A DNA stretch of 55,382 nt. It comes from an uncultured Pseudoxanthomonas sp. (GTDB lineage Bacteria; Pseudomonadota; Gammaproteobacteria; Xanthomonadales; Xanthomonadaceae). The notes under the pieces were generated by a model. The model had not been told where the DNA came from. It made no database searches and saw nothing but the letters and a program-made list of their open reading frames with translations. The DNA lies in assembly GCF_946886695.1 (NCBI RefSeq), contig NZ_CAMPJD010000026.1, forward strand, positions 1 to 55,382, in the 5' to 3' direction. Position 1 is the first letter of the stretch. Each line of letters starts with the position of its first letter. Positions 8,031 through 16,417 of the stretch are shown one piece after another. A program made the position numbers and the translations under genes.

Positions 8031-8453
8031 ATGGCAGACAAGACCACCAAGCCCCGGCTGCTGTCCGGCGGCAACCCGCAGATCCCGAAAGGCGATGGCG
8101 ATGCGCCGGTGCAGGCCTATCTCGCCGCGATTCCCGGCTGGAAGCGCGCCATCGCCGAACGCCTGGATGCGCTGATCGGGCAACAGGTGCCGGACGTGCG
8201 CAAGGCGGTGAAGTGGAATTCGCCTTTCTATGGCGCACCGGATGCCGAGGGGTGGTTCCTGTCGTTCCATTGCTTCGACCGCTACCTCAAGGTCACCTTC
8301 TTCCGCGGCCAATCCCTGCAGCCGATGCCACCGGAAGCCTCGAAGTCGCAGGACACACGCTACGTGCACCTGCGCGAGGATGGGGATTTCAACGAAGCGC
8401 AGCTCGCCGACTGGGTGAAGCAGGCGAGCCGCCTGCCGGGCGAGAGGCTGTAG
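8031..8453 (+). CDS. DUF1801 domain protein, second of a tandem pair
   Basis: 140 aa from ATG 8031, 10 bp after the first DUF1801 gene. Conserved features are VQAYLAAIPGWKRAIAERLD, VRKAVKWNSPFYG and the strand YLKVTFFRGQSL. The WNSPFYG motif corresponds to KWVKPTNPHG in the neighbour. Proteins of this fold lack an assigned reaction; a small-molecule-binding pocket is plausible. The frame is open from 7854, but the preceding part is an out-of-frame shadow of the first gene. Confidence 0.87.
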   Translation: MADKTTKPRLLSGGNPQIPKGDGDAPVQAYLAAIPGWKRAIAERLDALIGQQVPDVRKAVKWNSPFYGAPDAEGWFLSFHCFDRYLKVTFFRGQSLQPMPPEASKSQDTRYVHLREDGDFNEAQLADWVKQASRLPGERL

Positions 8454-8474
8454 ACCGCCCAGGCACCGCGTGCT

Positions 8475-8795
8475 TCACATCATCAGGCAGTCGATGCCGT
8501 CCAGCACGATGTGGATCACCAGGCCGATGCCGAACCAGCGCGTCTTCCGGGGAATGACGAGCGCGCCGTAAACCAGCATCGCCGGCCATGCATGCAGCGG
8601 GTGGAAGCCGATGCTGCATCGGCCGGGCGCGTAGACCGGGTCGGCAAGCAGGTGGTCGAGATCGATCACCCAGGCGGCCAGCATCCACAGGGCCGCGCGT
8701 TTCCAGTCCTTCGGCCAGAACATGCGCGCGGTGGCCACCGGCACGACGACGTGCAGCAGCAGGTGGAGCAGGGGACGGAGTTCGATATCGGGCAT
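8475..8795 (-). CDS. DUF6122 family multi-span membrane protein
   Basis: 106 aa, starting MPDIELRPLLHLLLHVVVPV. It has three or four hydrophobic segments with conserved His and Asp residues: HLLLH near the N-terminus, DLDHLLADP in the middle, HPLHAWP and HIVLDGIDC near the end. This pattern fits DUF6122. The His/Asp residues could bind metal, as in the LexA-regulated YdjM hydrolases that it loosely resembles, but that is inference. It starts 7 bp after the stop of the YaiI gene, so it is the last gene of a three-gene minus-strand operon. Confidence 0.85.
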   Translation of the reverse strand: MPDIELRPLLHLLLHVVVPVATARMFWPKDWKRAALWMLAAWVIDLDHLLADPVYAPGRCSIGFHPLHAWPAMLVYGALVIPRKTRWFGIGLVIHIVLDGIDCLMM

Positions 8796-8802
8796 GGCGG
8801 GT

Positions 8803-9273
8803 TCAGCGTCGTGCGGCCAGCCAGCGGTCGAGCTGGTTGGCGAACGCCTGGCGGTCGCGCGCATTGAAGGCTGCCGGGCCGCCGGTCTGCACGCCGGCGC
8901 CGCGCAGCTCGTCCATGAAGTTCCGCATCGACAGCCGTTCGGCGATGTTGTCCGGCGTGAAGCGCTCGCCGCGCGGGTTGATGGCCTGTGCGCCGTTGGC
9001 CAGCACGCGCGCCGCCAGCGGGATGTCCTGGGTGATCACCAGGTCGCCGGCCCCGGCACGCTCGACGATGGCGTCGTCGGCCACGTCGAAGCCACCCTGT
9101 ACCTGCAGCGAGTGGATGAAGCGGGAGGGGGGCGTGCGCAGCCACTGGTTGGCGACCAGGGTGACCGCCACCTGGGCGCGCTCCGCGGCGCGGAACAGGA
9201 TCTCCTTGACAGGCCCCGGGCAGGCATCGGCGTCCACCCACACCTGGGGGGCGGGGGCCGTGCCGTCGGTCAT
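8803..9273 (-). CDS. yaiI: YaiI/YqxD family protein (UPF0178)
   Basis: 156 aa, typical length. The signature [18 protein letters not shown] at the N-terminus and [16 protein letters not shown] in the middle identify the UPF0178 (YaiI/YqxD) family, whose fold resembles PIN-like nucleases with conserved Asp residues (DADAC; TQDIPLA). Its activity has not been established. The start overlaps the stop of the upstream small Lys-rich gene by 4 nt, indicating translational coupling. The final residues RWLAARR are common in this family. Confidence 0.92.
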   Translation of the reverse strand: MTDGTAPAPQVWVDADACPGPVKEILFRAAERAQVAVTLVANQWLRTPPSRFIHSLQVQGGFDVADDAIVERAGAGDLVITQDIPLAARVLANGAQAINPRGERFTPDNIAERLSMRNFMDELRGAGVQTGGPAAFNARDRQAFANQLDRWLAARR

Positions 9274-9425
9274 TCCTTTGCGGTGTCGGACGCACCCGGC
9301 TCAGGATCGGCGCCGGGCTGGGCCGCATCGCGTTCGGCGCGCTTCTTCGCGTCCTTTTCGTCTTTCTTCTTCTTCTTGGCCAGCTCGCGCTGGCGTTTTT
9401 CGAACGAATAATTGGGTTTTGCCAT
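9270..9425 (-). CDS. Small Lys-rich conserved protein
   Basis: 51 aa. It opens [20 protein letters not shown], a sequence I recognise as a widely conserved short proteobacterial hypothetical. The body is a run of Lys, Glu and Ala expected to form one charged helix; the tail is Pro/Asp/Glu-rich. It is probably cytoplasmic, and a nucleic-acid or ribosome association would fit the charge, but nothing in the sequence proves it. First gene of the operon with yaiI and the DUF6122 gene, with a 4-nt stop/start overlap to yaiI. ATG 9425 is chosen because the conserved N-terminus starts there. Confidence 0.85.
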   Translation of the reverse strand: MAKPNYSFEKRQRELAKKKKKDEKDAKKRAERDAAQPGADPEPGASDTAKE

Positions 9426-9567
9426 GGACAAGGTCACCTGGGGACGGGAATGGGGCGTGGCGTGCCGGGGGGCGTTCCACAGGCCTACACGATAGCCCGC
9501 ATCTGCCGCCTGCGGGAAACCGGCATGAAAACAGCCATTTGCGAGGGTCGTGCGACGGTGTGGATGC

Positions 9568-9640
9568 GGACCCGCCTGCGCGCGGGTCCGGTGATGCCGC
9601 CGCGCATGGCTCGCGGGCGGCGCCTGCGCTGCTATACCAT
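9568..9640 (+). promoter_or_regulatory. Hairpin and candidate -10 before the DUF900 lipoprotein gene
   Basis: In the 274-bp gap between divergent genes, GGACCCGC (9568-9575) pairs with GCGGGTCC (9582-9589) across a 6-nt loop. About 45 bp later a CTATACC hexamer region (9632-9638) could be the -10 of the plus-strand gene at 9700. No good -35 was seen. Nothing else in this gap looks coding. Confidence 0.35.
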
Positions 9641-9699
9641 CGAAGCGTCGGGCGTCTCCGGGGAAGGGGCGCCCATGACGTCCTTCCATGGGGTGATCG

Positions 9700-10992
9700 A
9701 TGCGGCGGATTCTCTGCCTGACGCTGGCAGCACTGGTGCTGGCCGGCTGTGCGAAACGTGTCAAGGAGTCGTTGCCGCCGCCGCCGGAGCAGGCATCGGT
9801 GCCTGCTCCCCCGCCGCCACCGCCACCGCCACCTCAGGGCAGTGCCGCGGAAGCCGCGCGCATCGAGGCCGCCCGCCGTGCCGCAGCTGAAGCTGCCGCC
9901 CGCGCCCAGCAGGAGCGCGCCGCCGACAGTGCGCGCCAGGCGGCCGAGCGCGCCGCCCGTGCCCGCGAAGCCGCGCAGCCGCCGACGTCGGATTTCGTCA
10001 ACGTCGACGTGTTCTACGCCACCAACCGGACGCCGGCGACCGCGTTCGCCACGCTGCCGCCGGGCGATCGCTTCACCGCGGGTGTCGCGCGGCAGCTGAC
10101 GTACGGCACTGCCCGCATCAGCATCCCGAAGGCGCATGTCGCCGGGGAACTGGAATCACCGCGCTGGTACCTGTTGGAGTTCAAGGAAGACCCCAAGCAG
10201 CACATCATCCTGCAGGAGGTCGATCGGCTGGCGCAGGCACCGTTCTTCGCCAGGCTGTACGGGCGCGTCGGTGAATCACGCGGCAGCAATGCGTTCGTGT
10301 TCGTGCACGGCTACAACGTCAGCTTCCGCGACGCCGCGCGCCGCACCGCGCAGTTGGCCTACGACCTGCGCTTCGATGGTGCGCCGGTGTTCTACAGCTG
10401 GCCGTCGCAGGCGGCGCTGGCGGGCTATTTCACCGACGAACAATCCATCGCGCGCTCGGTGCCGCTGATCGAGGGTTTCCTGGCCGACATGGCCGACCGC
10501 TCGGGCGCGCAGAACCTCTACGTCATCGGCCACAGCATGGGTACGCGCGGCGTCACGCAGGCCATCCGCAATCTGGTGGCGAAGCGGCCGGAACTGCGCG
10601 GCCGCTTCCGCGGCATCATCCTGGCCGCGCCCGACATCGATGCGAAGGTGTTCCGCGAGGAGCTTGCGCCCGCCCTGCGGCAGGCCAGCGGCTACGTGAC
10701 CCTGTACGCCTCGTCCGAAGACATGGCGCTGAAGGCGTCCAGGCAGGTCAATCGCGGCCCCCGTGCCGGCGACACCAGCGAGGGCGTGGTACTGGTGAGC
10801 GGCGTGGACACCATCGACGTTTCCGGCGTGGACCAGAGCATGCTGGCGCATTCCTACTTCATGGAATCGGACAAGGTGATGGGCGACATCCGCGAGATGT
10901 TCCGCGCCCATCAGCCCGCCGCACGGCGCAAGCCGCTGCAATCGGTGAAGCTGGGCACGGGGATGTTCTGGAAGATCCTGCCGCCGCCATGA
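9700..10992 (+). CDS. DUF900-type alpha/beta hydrolase lipoprotein
   Basis: 430 aa. The signal MRRILCLTLAALVLAGC ends in a lipobox (LAGC, Cys17), so it should be a lipoprotein. A Pro-rich stretch and an Ala/Arg/Glu-rich probable coiled coil (about 45-95) form a spacer that could reach from the outer membrane. The hydrolase domain (about 103-410) belongs to DUF900, with nucleophile S279 in GHSMG and the family's FVFVHGYNVSFRDAARR entry. Substrate unknown; a periplasmic esterase is the likely role. The stop codon lies inside an inverted repeat shared with the downstream gap. Confidence 0.88.
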   Translation: MRRILCLTLAALVLAGCAKRVKESLPPPPEQASVPAPPPPPPPPPQGSAAEAARIEAARRAAAEAAARAQQERAADSARQAAERAARAREAAQPPTSDFVNVDVFYATNRTPATAFATLPPGDRFTAGVARQLTYGTARISIPKAHVAGELESPRWYLLEFKEDPKQHIILQEVDRLAQAPFFARLYGRVGESRGSNAFVFVHGYNVSFRDAARRTAQLAYDLRFDGAPVFYSWPSQAALAGYFTDEQSIARSVPLIEGFLADMADRSGAQNLYVIGHSMGTRGVTQAIRNLVAKRPELRGRFRGIILAAPDIDAKVFREELAPALRQASGYVTLYASSEDMALKASRQVNRGPRAGDTSEGVVLVSGVDTIDVSGVDQSMLAHSYFMESDKVMGDIREMFRAHQPAARRKPLQSVKLGTGMFWKILPPP

Positions 10993-11007
10993 TGCAGCGG
11001 CAGGATC
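10974..11007. terminator. Inverted repeat across the stop codon, possible bidirectional terminator
   Basis: GATCCTGCCGC (10974-10984) pairs perfectly with GCGGCAGGATC (10997-11007) over a 12-nt loop that contains the end of the hydrolase gene. It lies between two convergent genes. There is no T-run, so intrinsic termination would be weak; an mRNA-stabilising 3' hairpin is the alternative. Confidence 0.45.
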
Positions 11008-11065
11008 GGCTGGCCGCTCCTTCGGGCGGGTCGCGAGGTCCCGGCAGCGCGAGACCGTCGGCAGG

Positions 11066-11959
11066 TCAGGGGCAGGGGCAGGGGCCGCACCCGGCGGGCT
11101 GCGCATCGCTCCTGCAACAGGCGACGAGCCGGGCTATCTCGGCAGGCGCATCTTCCTGCAGGAAGTGTTTGCCCCGCACCTGGTGCCACGATTCCAGTCC
11201 GAGCACGTCGCACAGATCGGGCGCGAATCGTGCCATGTCCAGGGCGGGATCCTGCGCGCCCCAGATCACCTGCGCGGGGAACGTCCTGCCGCGAAGAGCG
11301 GCGATGATCCTTCCTTCGAACTCGGGAGTTCGCTCGAACCCCCGCATGATCCTCCGGAATGCAGCTCCGCCGTCCTTCCTGGTCAGCAGGTCGCCGTAAG
11401 CCCGCAGTTCGTCATTACGCGGGCCGTCATGTACCCCCATCCTGCGCATGAAGGGGATGATCAGCGGTGTTCTGGTCGATGCGGTCCAGAGGGGGCCGAC
11501 GACGGGGTACACGAACAGCTGCATGACCCACGGACGGCGGAACCGCGCCACCTTCACCAGTGAGTTCAGCACGGTGAGCGAACGGATTCTTTCCGGGATC
11601 TGCCTGATGACGTCGAACCCGATGGGTCCGCCGATGTCATGGACCACCAGATGGACTGCGCCCAGGCCGGCAGCGTCGAGGGCCTTCAGGGTCCAGCGCG
11701 CCAGGCCGCTCCACGTGTAATCGAAATGCGCCGGCCGATCGGCGAGCCCCATGCCGGGGAAGTCGAATGCGATGCCCTCCATGCCGCGCGCAGCCAGCTC
11801 GGGAAGCAGCTTGCGGTACACGAAGCTCGACGCAGGAACGCCGTGCAGGCAGACCACGGGTTCCCCCTTGCCTTCCCGCCAGATGCGGCTGTCCGCGCCG
11901 TCGACCTCGAGGCGGGTGCCGAGCGCTTCCCACGCGGGAACGACGTCGTCGTGGCGCAT
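11066..11959 (-). CDS. Alpha/beta hydrolase, haloalkane dehalogenase-like
   Basis: 297 aa. The fold markers are the oxyanion region LHGVPASSFVYRKLLPEL (about 38-55), the nucleophile elbow VVHDIGGP with Asp108 in place of the usual Ser, and a C-terminal GKHFLQEDAP that carries the catalytic His. Asp as nucleophile is typical of haloalkane dehalogenases and epoxide hydrolases, so a hydrolytic reaction through an alkyl-enzyme ester is likely; the true substrate is unknown. The start has an AAGGATC Shine-Dalgarno upstream. The last 25 residues are Cys/Pro-rich and may be poorly conserved. Confidence 0.87.
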   Translation of the reverse strand: MRHDDVVPAWEALGTRLEVDGADSRIWREGKGEPVVCLHGVPASSFVYRKLLPELAARGMEGIAFDFPGMGLADRPAHFDYTWSGLARWTLKALDAAGLGAVHLVVHDIGGPIGFDVIRQIPERIRSLTVLNSLVKVARFRRPWVMQLFVYPVVGPLWTASTRTPLIIPFMRRMGVHDGPRNDELRAYGDLLTRKDGGAAFRRIMRGFERTPEFEGRIIAALRGRTFPAQVIWGAQDPALDMARFAPDLCDVLGLESWHQVRGKHFLQEDAPAEIARLVACCRSDAQPAGCGPCPCP

Positions 11960-12101
11960 GATGATCCTTGCGGTGGATAGGCCAGGGGCTCGACGGCATC
12001 CGGTTGCCGCTTCGCGCCTGGCGTCGCCCCGACTCTATCCGTACCGCACGGCCAGCGGAACCACGTGGGCGGCCGACACCGCCCGCATATCCGTCCCGCG
12101 C

Positions 12102-12701
12102 CTACGGCCGCCGCTTGTAGGTGATCTCCATCATCTTGGTTTCCTTGCCGTCCGGACCGGGGCCGTACATCTCGAAGACTTCCGTGTTCTTGTCGGTCCA
12201 GCGCGTGGTCATGCGGCTGCTCTGGGGCTTCTTCGTCACCGGGTCGTGGTGGGTGCCGGTGTAGGTGCAGGTCAGCTGGGCATCGCAGGTGCCCTCGCTG
12301 ACCATGAGGCCCGTGCTCATGCTGTCGTTCCACGTGCCCCAGTACTTGCCGGTGACGTTGTCGAACCCATGCAGGCCCTGGCCGGAGAACGGCTGGCCCA
12401 TCATCTGCGAGGTCACTTCCTCCAGCATCACGCGGTTGCCGAGGATCATCCTGCGTGTCGCGGTGCCGGGGTCGGTGCTGGGTGGTGCGCCGGGTGCGTG
12501 CCAGCTCTTCACGACCAGGTCGTAGGTGCCGGCCATCGAAGCCAGCCTGCCGTGTTCCATGCCTGGCGTGCCGGCCTTCTGGTAGGCCTCCATCATGGCC
12601 TGCATCTCGGGCGTCATCGCCGGCGGCGTGTCCTGGGCGAACGCGGGGCCTGCGAGCAGTAGGGTTGATACGGCGACGGACAGCAGCGTGGTGCGTTGCA
12701 T
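12102..12701 (-). CDS. DUF1579 family exported protein
   Basis: 199 aa with a Sec signal (LLSVAVSTLLLAGPAFAQD, cleavage after AFA near residue 22). The mature part shows the DUF1579 pattern: GTYDLVVKSWHAPG, LEEVTSQMMGQPFSGQGLHG and KYWGTWNDSMSTG. This family is a lipocalin-like beta-barrel of unknown role. It is probably periplasmic. The two Cys in GTCDAQLTCTY may form a disulfide. It is separated by 82 bp from the upstream methyltransferase gene, so co-transcription is possible but not certain. Confidence 0.85.
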   Translation of the reverse strand: MQRTTLLSVAVSTLLLAGPAFAQDTPPAMTPEMQAMMEAYQKAGTPGMEHGRLASMAGTYDLVVKSWHAPGAPPSTDPGTATRRMILGNRVMLEEVTSQMMGQPFSGQGLHGFDNVTGKYWGTWNDSMSTGLMVSEGTCDAQLTCTYTGTHHDPVTKKPQSSRMTTRWTDKNTEVFEMYGPGPDGKETKMMEITYKRRP

Positions 12702-12782
12702 GGTGGCCCCTCCCGGGCATGGCGGTGGCGCTGTTGTGCGCCCCGCCGCGCTCAGCCGGCGTGAAGGTCGGCCGAGGGTCGG

Positions 12783-13625
12783 TCAGCGGCGCAAGGCGAC
12801 CACGCCGTCCAGCGCCCGCTGCGCCTTGAAGCCGGCCTTCTCCAGCCGCTTCGCCACCTCGCCGGGCACGTCGCGCCCGCTGGTGAGCTTGTTGGGCGTG
12901 CCGGTGTAGTGGAACAGCTTGCCGCCGCGACGCAGCACGCGCGCAAGCTGGTCGTAGAAGGCCTGCGAATACAGCTCGCCGGCGATGCCGAAACGCGGCG
13001 GGTCGTGCAGCACGGCATCGACGGAGGCGTCCGCCACCTGCGTGATGGCTTGCGAGATGTCGGCGTGGGTCAGCTGCAGGCGCCCACCATGCCCGGGTGC
13101 GTCCGGATCCGGCGACCACGGGTTGAGCGTGCGCAGCCAGAGCACGTCGCCGTTCTTCTCGAACGACAGGATGCGTGCGGCGCCTGCGGCCAGGCACCAT
13201 GCGGCGAAGTAGCCCAGCCCGCCGCAGGTATCCAGCACCGCCTTGCCGTGCGGCTCGACCAGCGCGACCTTGCGTTGCGCGTCATCCAGAGGCGATTCCT
13301 TCGACGTCGGCAGCATCTTGATGCCATCGATCTCGAACGTGGGCACGCCCCATTCCGTGGGCACGAGCTTGATCAGCGAGCCGGCATAGCGCGAGATCGG
13401 CGCGAAGTCCCCGCCGTCCCAGTAGTACAGCGTGCGGTCCTTCAGTCGGTCAGGATAAGGGTACGCCGCGCCGCGCCACTGCCATGTTCCGGCTTCCAGT
13501 CGCGCGTCCGCCAGCGTGCGTCCAAGGTCCAGCGAGCCATGCCACACGGTGTCGCCGCGGTCGCGCGCCGCCAGCAGGGTCGCAGCGGTGTCGCGGGCGA
13601 GCAGGGGACCGGTGTAGTGGGGCAT
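12783..13625 (-). CDS. Class I SAM-dependent methyltransferase-like protein (COG2521-like)
   Basis: 280 aa. After an N-terminal domain of about 130 residues, a Rossmann methyltransferase core follows: motif I VLDTCGGLGYFAAWCL (about 149-164), an acidic residue after the next strand (SFEKN), and DPPRFG (about 210-215), which resembles the NPPY/DPPY catalytic loop. The arrangement resembles COG2521-type predicted methyltransferases and spermidine-synthase-like proteins. RNA or small-molecule substrates are both possible. It is divergent from the M14 peptidase gene. Confidence 0.78.
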   Translation of the reverse strand: MPHYTGPLLARDTAATLLAARDRGDTVWHGSLDLGRTLADARLEAGTWQWRGAAYPYPDRLKDRTLYYWDGGDFAPISRYAGSLIKLVPTEWGVPTFEIDGIKMLPTSKESPLDDAQRKVALVEPHGKAVLDTCGGLGYFAAWCLAAGAARILSFEKNGDVLWLRTLNPWSPDPDAPGHGGRLQLTHADISQAITQVADASVDAVLHDPPRFGIAGELYSQAFYDQLARVLRRGGKLFHYTGTPNKLTSGRDVPGEVAKRLEKAGFKAQRALDGVVALRR

Positions 13626-13734
13626 GGAGCGGGAGTCCTGAAGTGCGTCGTGATCGCAGGAGCGGGATTTTCGCCCCCGCCGACCCTTGGGCGATAGCCC
13701 GGGATGTCTGCGGAAGCCATGTTGCCCCCGCTGG

Positions 13735-13740
13735 TATAGT
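13735..13740 (+). promoter_or_regulatory. Candidate -10 box for the M14 peptidase gene
   Basis: TATAGT lies 35 bp before ATG 13775 in a 149-bp divergent gap and fits a sigma-70 -10 element. A TTGCCC occurs upstream but only 7 bp away, too close to be the -35. The matching -35 is not obvious. Confidence 0.4.
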
Positions 13741-13774
13741 GCCGACCCCTCGGATTCCCGGTCTTACCACCGTC

Positions 13775-14701
13775 ATGAACACGCCCGCCCGCTTCCATCC
13801 CATCGGTACACCCGGTACGCCCTGGGGGGCGGCGGAGAAAGCCGCATGGCGCGCGCAGCAACGCGTGCAACGCTGTTATGCGGACGATGTGGTAACCGTG
13901 GTCGATCGGCTGCGCGGACGCTTCGATGTACAGCAGTACGGCACGCTGGACTACGGTCCGGGCGAGGTCTATCCGCTGTTGGCGGTACGCAGCCGGGACT
14001 GGAACGAGGCACTGCCCACGATGCTGGTCACGGGCGGCGTGCACGGCTACGAGACCAGCGGCGTGCATGGCGCGCTGCAGTTCCTCGAAGAGCGTGCCGC
14101 CGACTATGCCAGCAAGGCCAACCTGCTGGTGGTGCCATGCGTCAGCCCGTGGGGCTACGAACGCATCCACCGCTGGAACGCCGATGCGCTGGATCCGAAC
14201 CGCTCGTTCCGTGCGGGCAGTCCTGCGCAGGAATCCGCCGCGTTGATCGCGCTGGTCGCGCCGGTGAAGGATCGCGTGCTGATGCACATCGACCTGCACG
14301 AAACCACGGACAGCGATGAGAGCGAGTTCCGTCCTGCACTTGCCGCGCGCGACGGAAAGCCATTCGAACCCGGGGAGATTCCGGACGGCTTCTACCTGGT
14401 GGACGACAGCGCGAATCCACAGCCCGGTTTCCAGCGCGCCGTGATCGCGGCGGTGGCGGTCGTCACCCATATCGCCCCCGCCGACGCGCGTGGCGAGATC
14501 ATCGGGTCACCGGTGGTGGCCGAGGGCGTCATCCAGTATCCCGTGAAGTCGCTGGGCCTGTGTACCGGCATCACCGACGCACGCTACGCCACCGTCACCG
14601 AGGTCTATCCCGACAGTCCGAAGGCGACGCCGCAGCAGTGCAACGATGCGCAGGTGGCGGCGGTGGTAGCGGCGATCGGGTACGCACTGGTGCAGGGTTG
14701 A
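13775..14701 (+). CDS. M14-family metallocarboxypeptidase-like protein
   Basis: 308 aa from ATG 13775. Zinc ligands fit M14: H90 and E93 in GGVHGYET and H175 in HIDLHETTD. Asn142-Arg143 in LDPNRSF match the substrate-carboxylate site, and a Glu in TEVYPDSP is placed like the catalytic general base. No signal peptide is visible, so it is probably cytoplasmic, unlike secreted digestive carboxypeptidases. Possible substrates are murein peptides, gamma-glutamyl peptides or N-acylated amino acids (the AstE/ASPA branch shares this fold). The sequence does not decide between them. Confidence 0.85.
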   Translation: MNTPARFHPIGTPGTPWGAAEKAAWRAQQRVQRCYADDVVTVVDRLRGRFDVQQYGTLDYGPGEVYPLLAVRSRDWNEALPTMLVTGGVHGYETSGVHGALQFLEERAADYASKANLLVVPCVSPWGYERIHRWNADALDPNRSFRAGSPAQESAALIALVAPVKDRVLMHIDLHETTDSDESEFRPALAARDGKPFEPGEIPDGFYLVDDSANPQPGFQRAVIAAVAVVTHIAPADARGEIIGSPVVAEGVIQYPVKSLGLCTGITDARYATVTEVYPDSPKATPQQCNDAQVAAVVAAIGYALVQG

Positions 14702-14796
14702 AGCGAGCCTGCGGGGGCCCTATTTCCTTTCGTGAAAGACGATTGCTTTCCGGGGCGTAGGCTGTCCCGGCGGCAACGCGAAGCGAGGACATGACC

Positions 14797-15063
14797 ATGG
14801 CAACCGGATGGGCCGGCGATGGCGCCGTGCAGGAACAGATCGATGCGACCGTGAAGGACGGCATCGAACGCGCGCGCCGCGCGCTGCCTAAGGGTCCGAG
14901 CCTGACCCACTGCGAAGAATGCGAAAAGCCGATCCCGGCGGCCCGCCAGCAGGCGGTGCCGGGCGTGCGCCTGTGCGTGGTATGCCAGGAGGCGGCCGAC
15001 CAGGAGGAGCAGGGTGCCGGCCTGTACAACCGGCGCGGCAGCAAGGATAGCCAGCTGCGCTAG
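14797..15063 (+). CDS. ybiI: DksA/TraR-type C4 zinc-finger protein (YbiI homologue)
   Basis: 88 aa, the same length as E. coli YbiI, and it shares its start (MA-GWA-D) and its end NRRGSKDSQLR. The zinc finger is formed by HCEECEKP and RLCVVCQE. ATG 14797 is preferred to 14791 because GAGG at 14785-14788 is then 8 nt away and because of the YbiI N-terminus. The protein lacks the long coiled coil that lets DksA enter the RNA polymerase secondary channel, so its role in transcription is unproven. Confidence 0.92.
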   Translation: MATGWAGDGAVQEQIDATVKDGIERARRALPKGPSLTHCEECEKPIPAARQQAVPGVRLCVVCQEAADQEEQGAGLYNRRGSKDSQLR

Positions 15064-15087
15064 CAAGGTGCCGTCACCCGCCGGGCG

Positions 15088-15381
15088 TCACTCCACCGTC
15101 AGCGGGATGCCCTTCCTGCGCATGTCCAGGTAGTCGGTACGTACGGCACGGCAGTAGGGCCCGCTCATGACGAAGCGGCGACACACGTCCGGCCGGGTCT
15201 GGTAGATGCCGCAGTTCATCCGGGCGCCATCGAGTGCCACGCACCAGCCTTCCTCGTCGCGCGCCATCACGTGCAGGCCGGCGGGAGTATGGGTGGTGAG
15301 ATGCGCGGGAATGTGGTCTTCCGGTTGCAGGACCACGGTCAGGCGGCAGCAGACGGCGTCGCACCGCGAACACGAGGTCAT
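15088..15381 (-). CDS. YkgJ family cysteine-cluster protein
   Basis: 97 aa. It begins MTSCSRCDAVCC, the family's C-x2-C-x3-CC cluster (Cys 4, 7, 11, 12), followed by further Cys in EEGWCVAL, NCGIYQTRPDVCRRF and GPYC. This is the CxxCxxxCC putative zinc- or iron-chelating domain. Function unknown; a role in metal or Fe-S handling is the usual guess. The frame stays open upstream but family similarity begins at this ATG. Confidence 0.88.
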   Translation of the reverse strand: MTSCSRCDAVCCRLTVVLQPEDHIPAHLTTHTPAGLHVMARDEEGWCVALDGARMNCGIYQTRPDVCRRFVMSGPYCRAVRTDYLDMRRKGIPLTVE

Positions 15382-15771
15382 GACGGCATGACCTGCGGCC
15401 GGTCCCAGGCAGCGCACGCTCCAGCAGGGAAAGGCACGGCATGTGCAACGACGGGGCGAGGGTGTGACGGGCAGGGCATGGAAGCTCCCGGGGGCAACCA
15501 TCCCATCGTGGGGAATGCGTCGCGTGGGAAAGGGAGCGAAGCGGAGGGCCGGGGGCCGTGCGGAACGCGCGAAGCAAGCGGTGGGCTCGCGGCACGCATG
15601 CTACAGCATGCATCGCAAGGGGCGGCCTGCGCACGCGGAAGTACGTCACCTGAGCTTCATGTGGTGTCGCATCGGTTCGCCTGCGGTCAGGCAGGCATGC
15701 CAGGTTTGACGCTGCAGTCATACCGCCTGCGTTATCCCTGTCCGCAGATGTCTTGAAGCGGAGGTGCGTTG
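15382..15771. other. 390-bp intergenic region with one palindrome and a possible promoter
   Basis: I see no supported gene here. The middle is purine-rich on the plus strand. GCATGCT (15596-15602) and AGCATGC (15605-15611) form a palindrome with a 2-bp spacer. TTGACG (15706-15711) could be a -35 for the gene at 15772, with a weak CGTTAT (15730-15735) as -10 at 18-bp spacing. Confidence 0.4.
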
Positions 15772-16362
15772 ATGACGCTGGAGCTGCGTTGCCGCTGCGG
15801 TCAGGTGCAGGGCTCGGTGGATGCCCGCCGGGCGTATGCGCGTGCAACGTGTTACTGCGGGGATTGCCGGACCTACGCGCGTCACCTCGGGCAACCCGGC
15901 GTGATGGATACGCAGGGCGGTACCGACATCGTGGCGATGAACCCGCTGGCGGTGCGTTTCACGGCAGGCGAGGAGCACATCGCAGGCCTCTGCCTGCGCG
16001 AAGGCGGGCTGTTGCGCTGGTACGCGGCGTGTTGCCGTACGCCGCTGGCCAATACGCCGCGCGACGGGAACGTCGCCTACGTGGGCGTGGTGGCCGCATG
16101 CCTTGTGCCGGAGACGGATGTCGATGCCGCATTCGGCCCGCCGGGCCGCGTGGTGTTGAACTCCGACAGCGCCGTCGGCGAGGTGCGTCGCACGCGGCTT
16201 GCTTTCCTCGCGGCCGGAGCCCGCATCGCCGTGGGCATCATGGCGGCAAGGCTGCGCGGGCAAGCGCCAGCGCTGTTCTTCAGCGCCAACGGCCAGCCCC
16301 TGCGTACCGCGTACCCTCTGGGCGAGGATCCGCGCGGCGAGGCGGGGCGGGAGCCGATCTGA
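15772..16362 (+). CDS. DUF6151 / GFA-like zinc-binding protein
   Basis: 196 aa from ATG 15772 with a strong GGAGGTG Shine-Dalgarno. The N-terminal LRCRCGQVQGSV, then CYCGDCRTYARHLG and CCRTPLANTP, form a zinc-binding layout like glutathione-dependent formaldehyde-activating (GFA) proteins, and the whole matches DUF6151. It is probably a soluble metal-binding protein; whether it handles glutathione conjugates is not known. The C-terminal third is less conserved in appearance. Confidence 0.85.
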   Translation: MTLELRCRCGQVQGSVDARRAYARATCYCGDCRTYARHLGQPGVMDTQGGTDIVAMNPLAVRFTAGEEHIAGLCLREGGLLRWYAACCRTPLANTPRDGNVAYVGVVAACLVPETDVDAAFGPPGRVVLNSDSAVGEVRRTRLAFLAAGARIAVGIMAARLRGQAPALFFSANGQPLRTAYPLGEDPRGEAGREPI

Positions 16363-16397
16363 GCCGATCGTGCGGGCCGCGGTTGCTTTCGCATGGA

Positions 16398-16417
16398 TAC
16401 CTGACTAAAGTCAGGTA
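16398..16417 (+). promoter_or_regulatory. Near-perfect 20-bp palindrome at the start of the MarR-GNAT gene (putative operator)
   Basis: TACCTGACT (16398-16406) and AGTCAGGTA (16409-16417) are exact reverse complements with a 2-bp AA spacer. The right arm ends directly before ATG 16418. MarR-family proteins bind such palindromes and usually repress their own gene, so autoregulation is the natural reading. Repressor binding here would block initiation of transcription or a very short leader. Confidence 0.7.

Noticed and set aside
15443..15756. Small plus-strand frames in the 15382-15771 gap
   Set aside because: No Shine-Dalgarno and composition dominated by Gly/Arg/Ala. They overlap each other in different frames.
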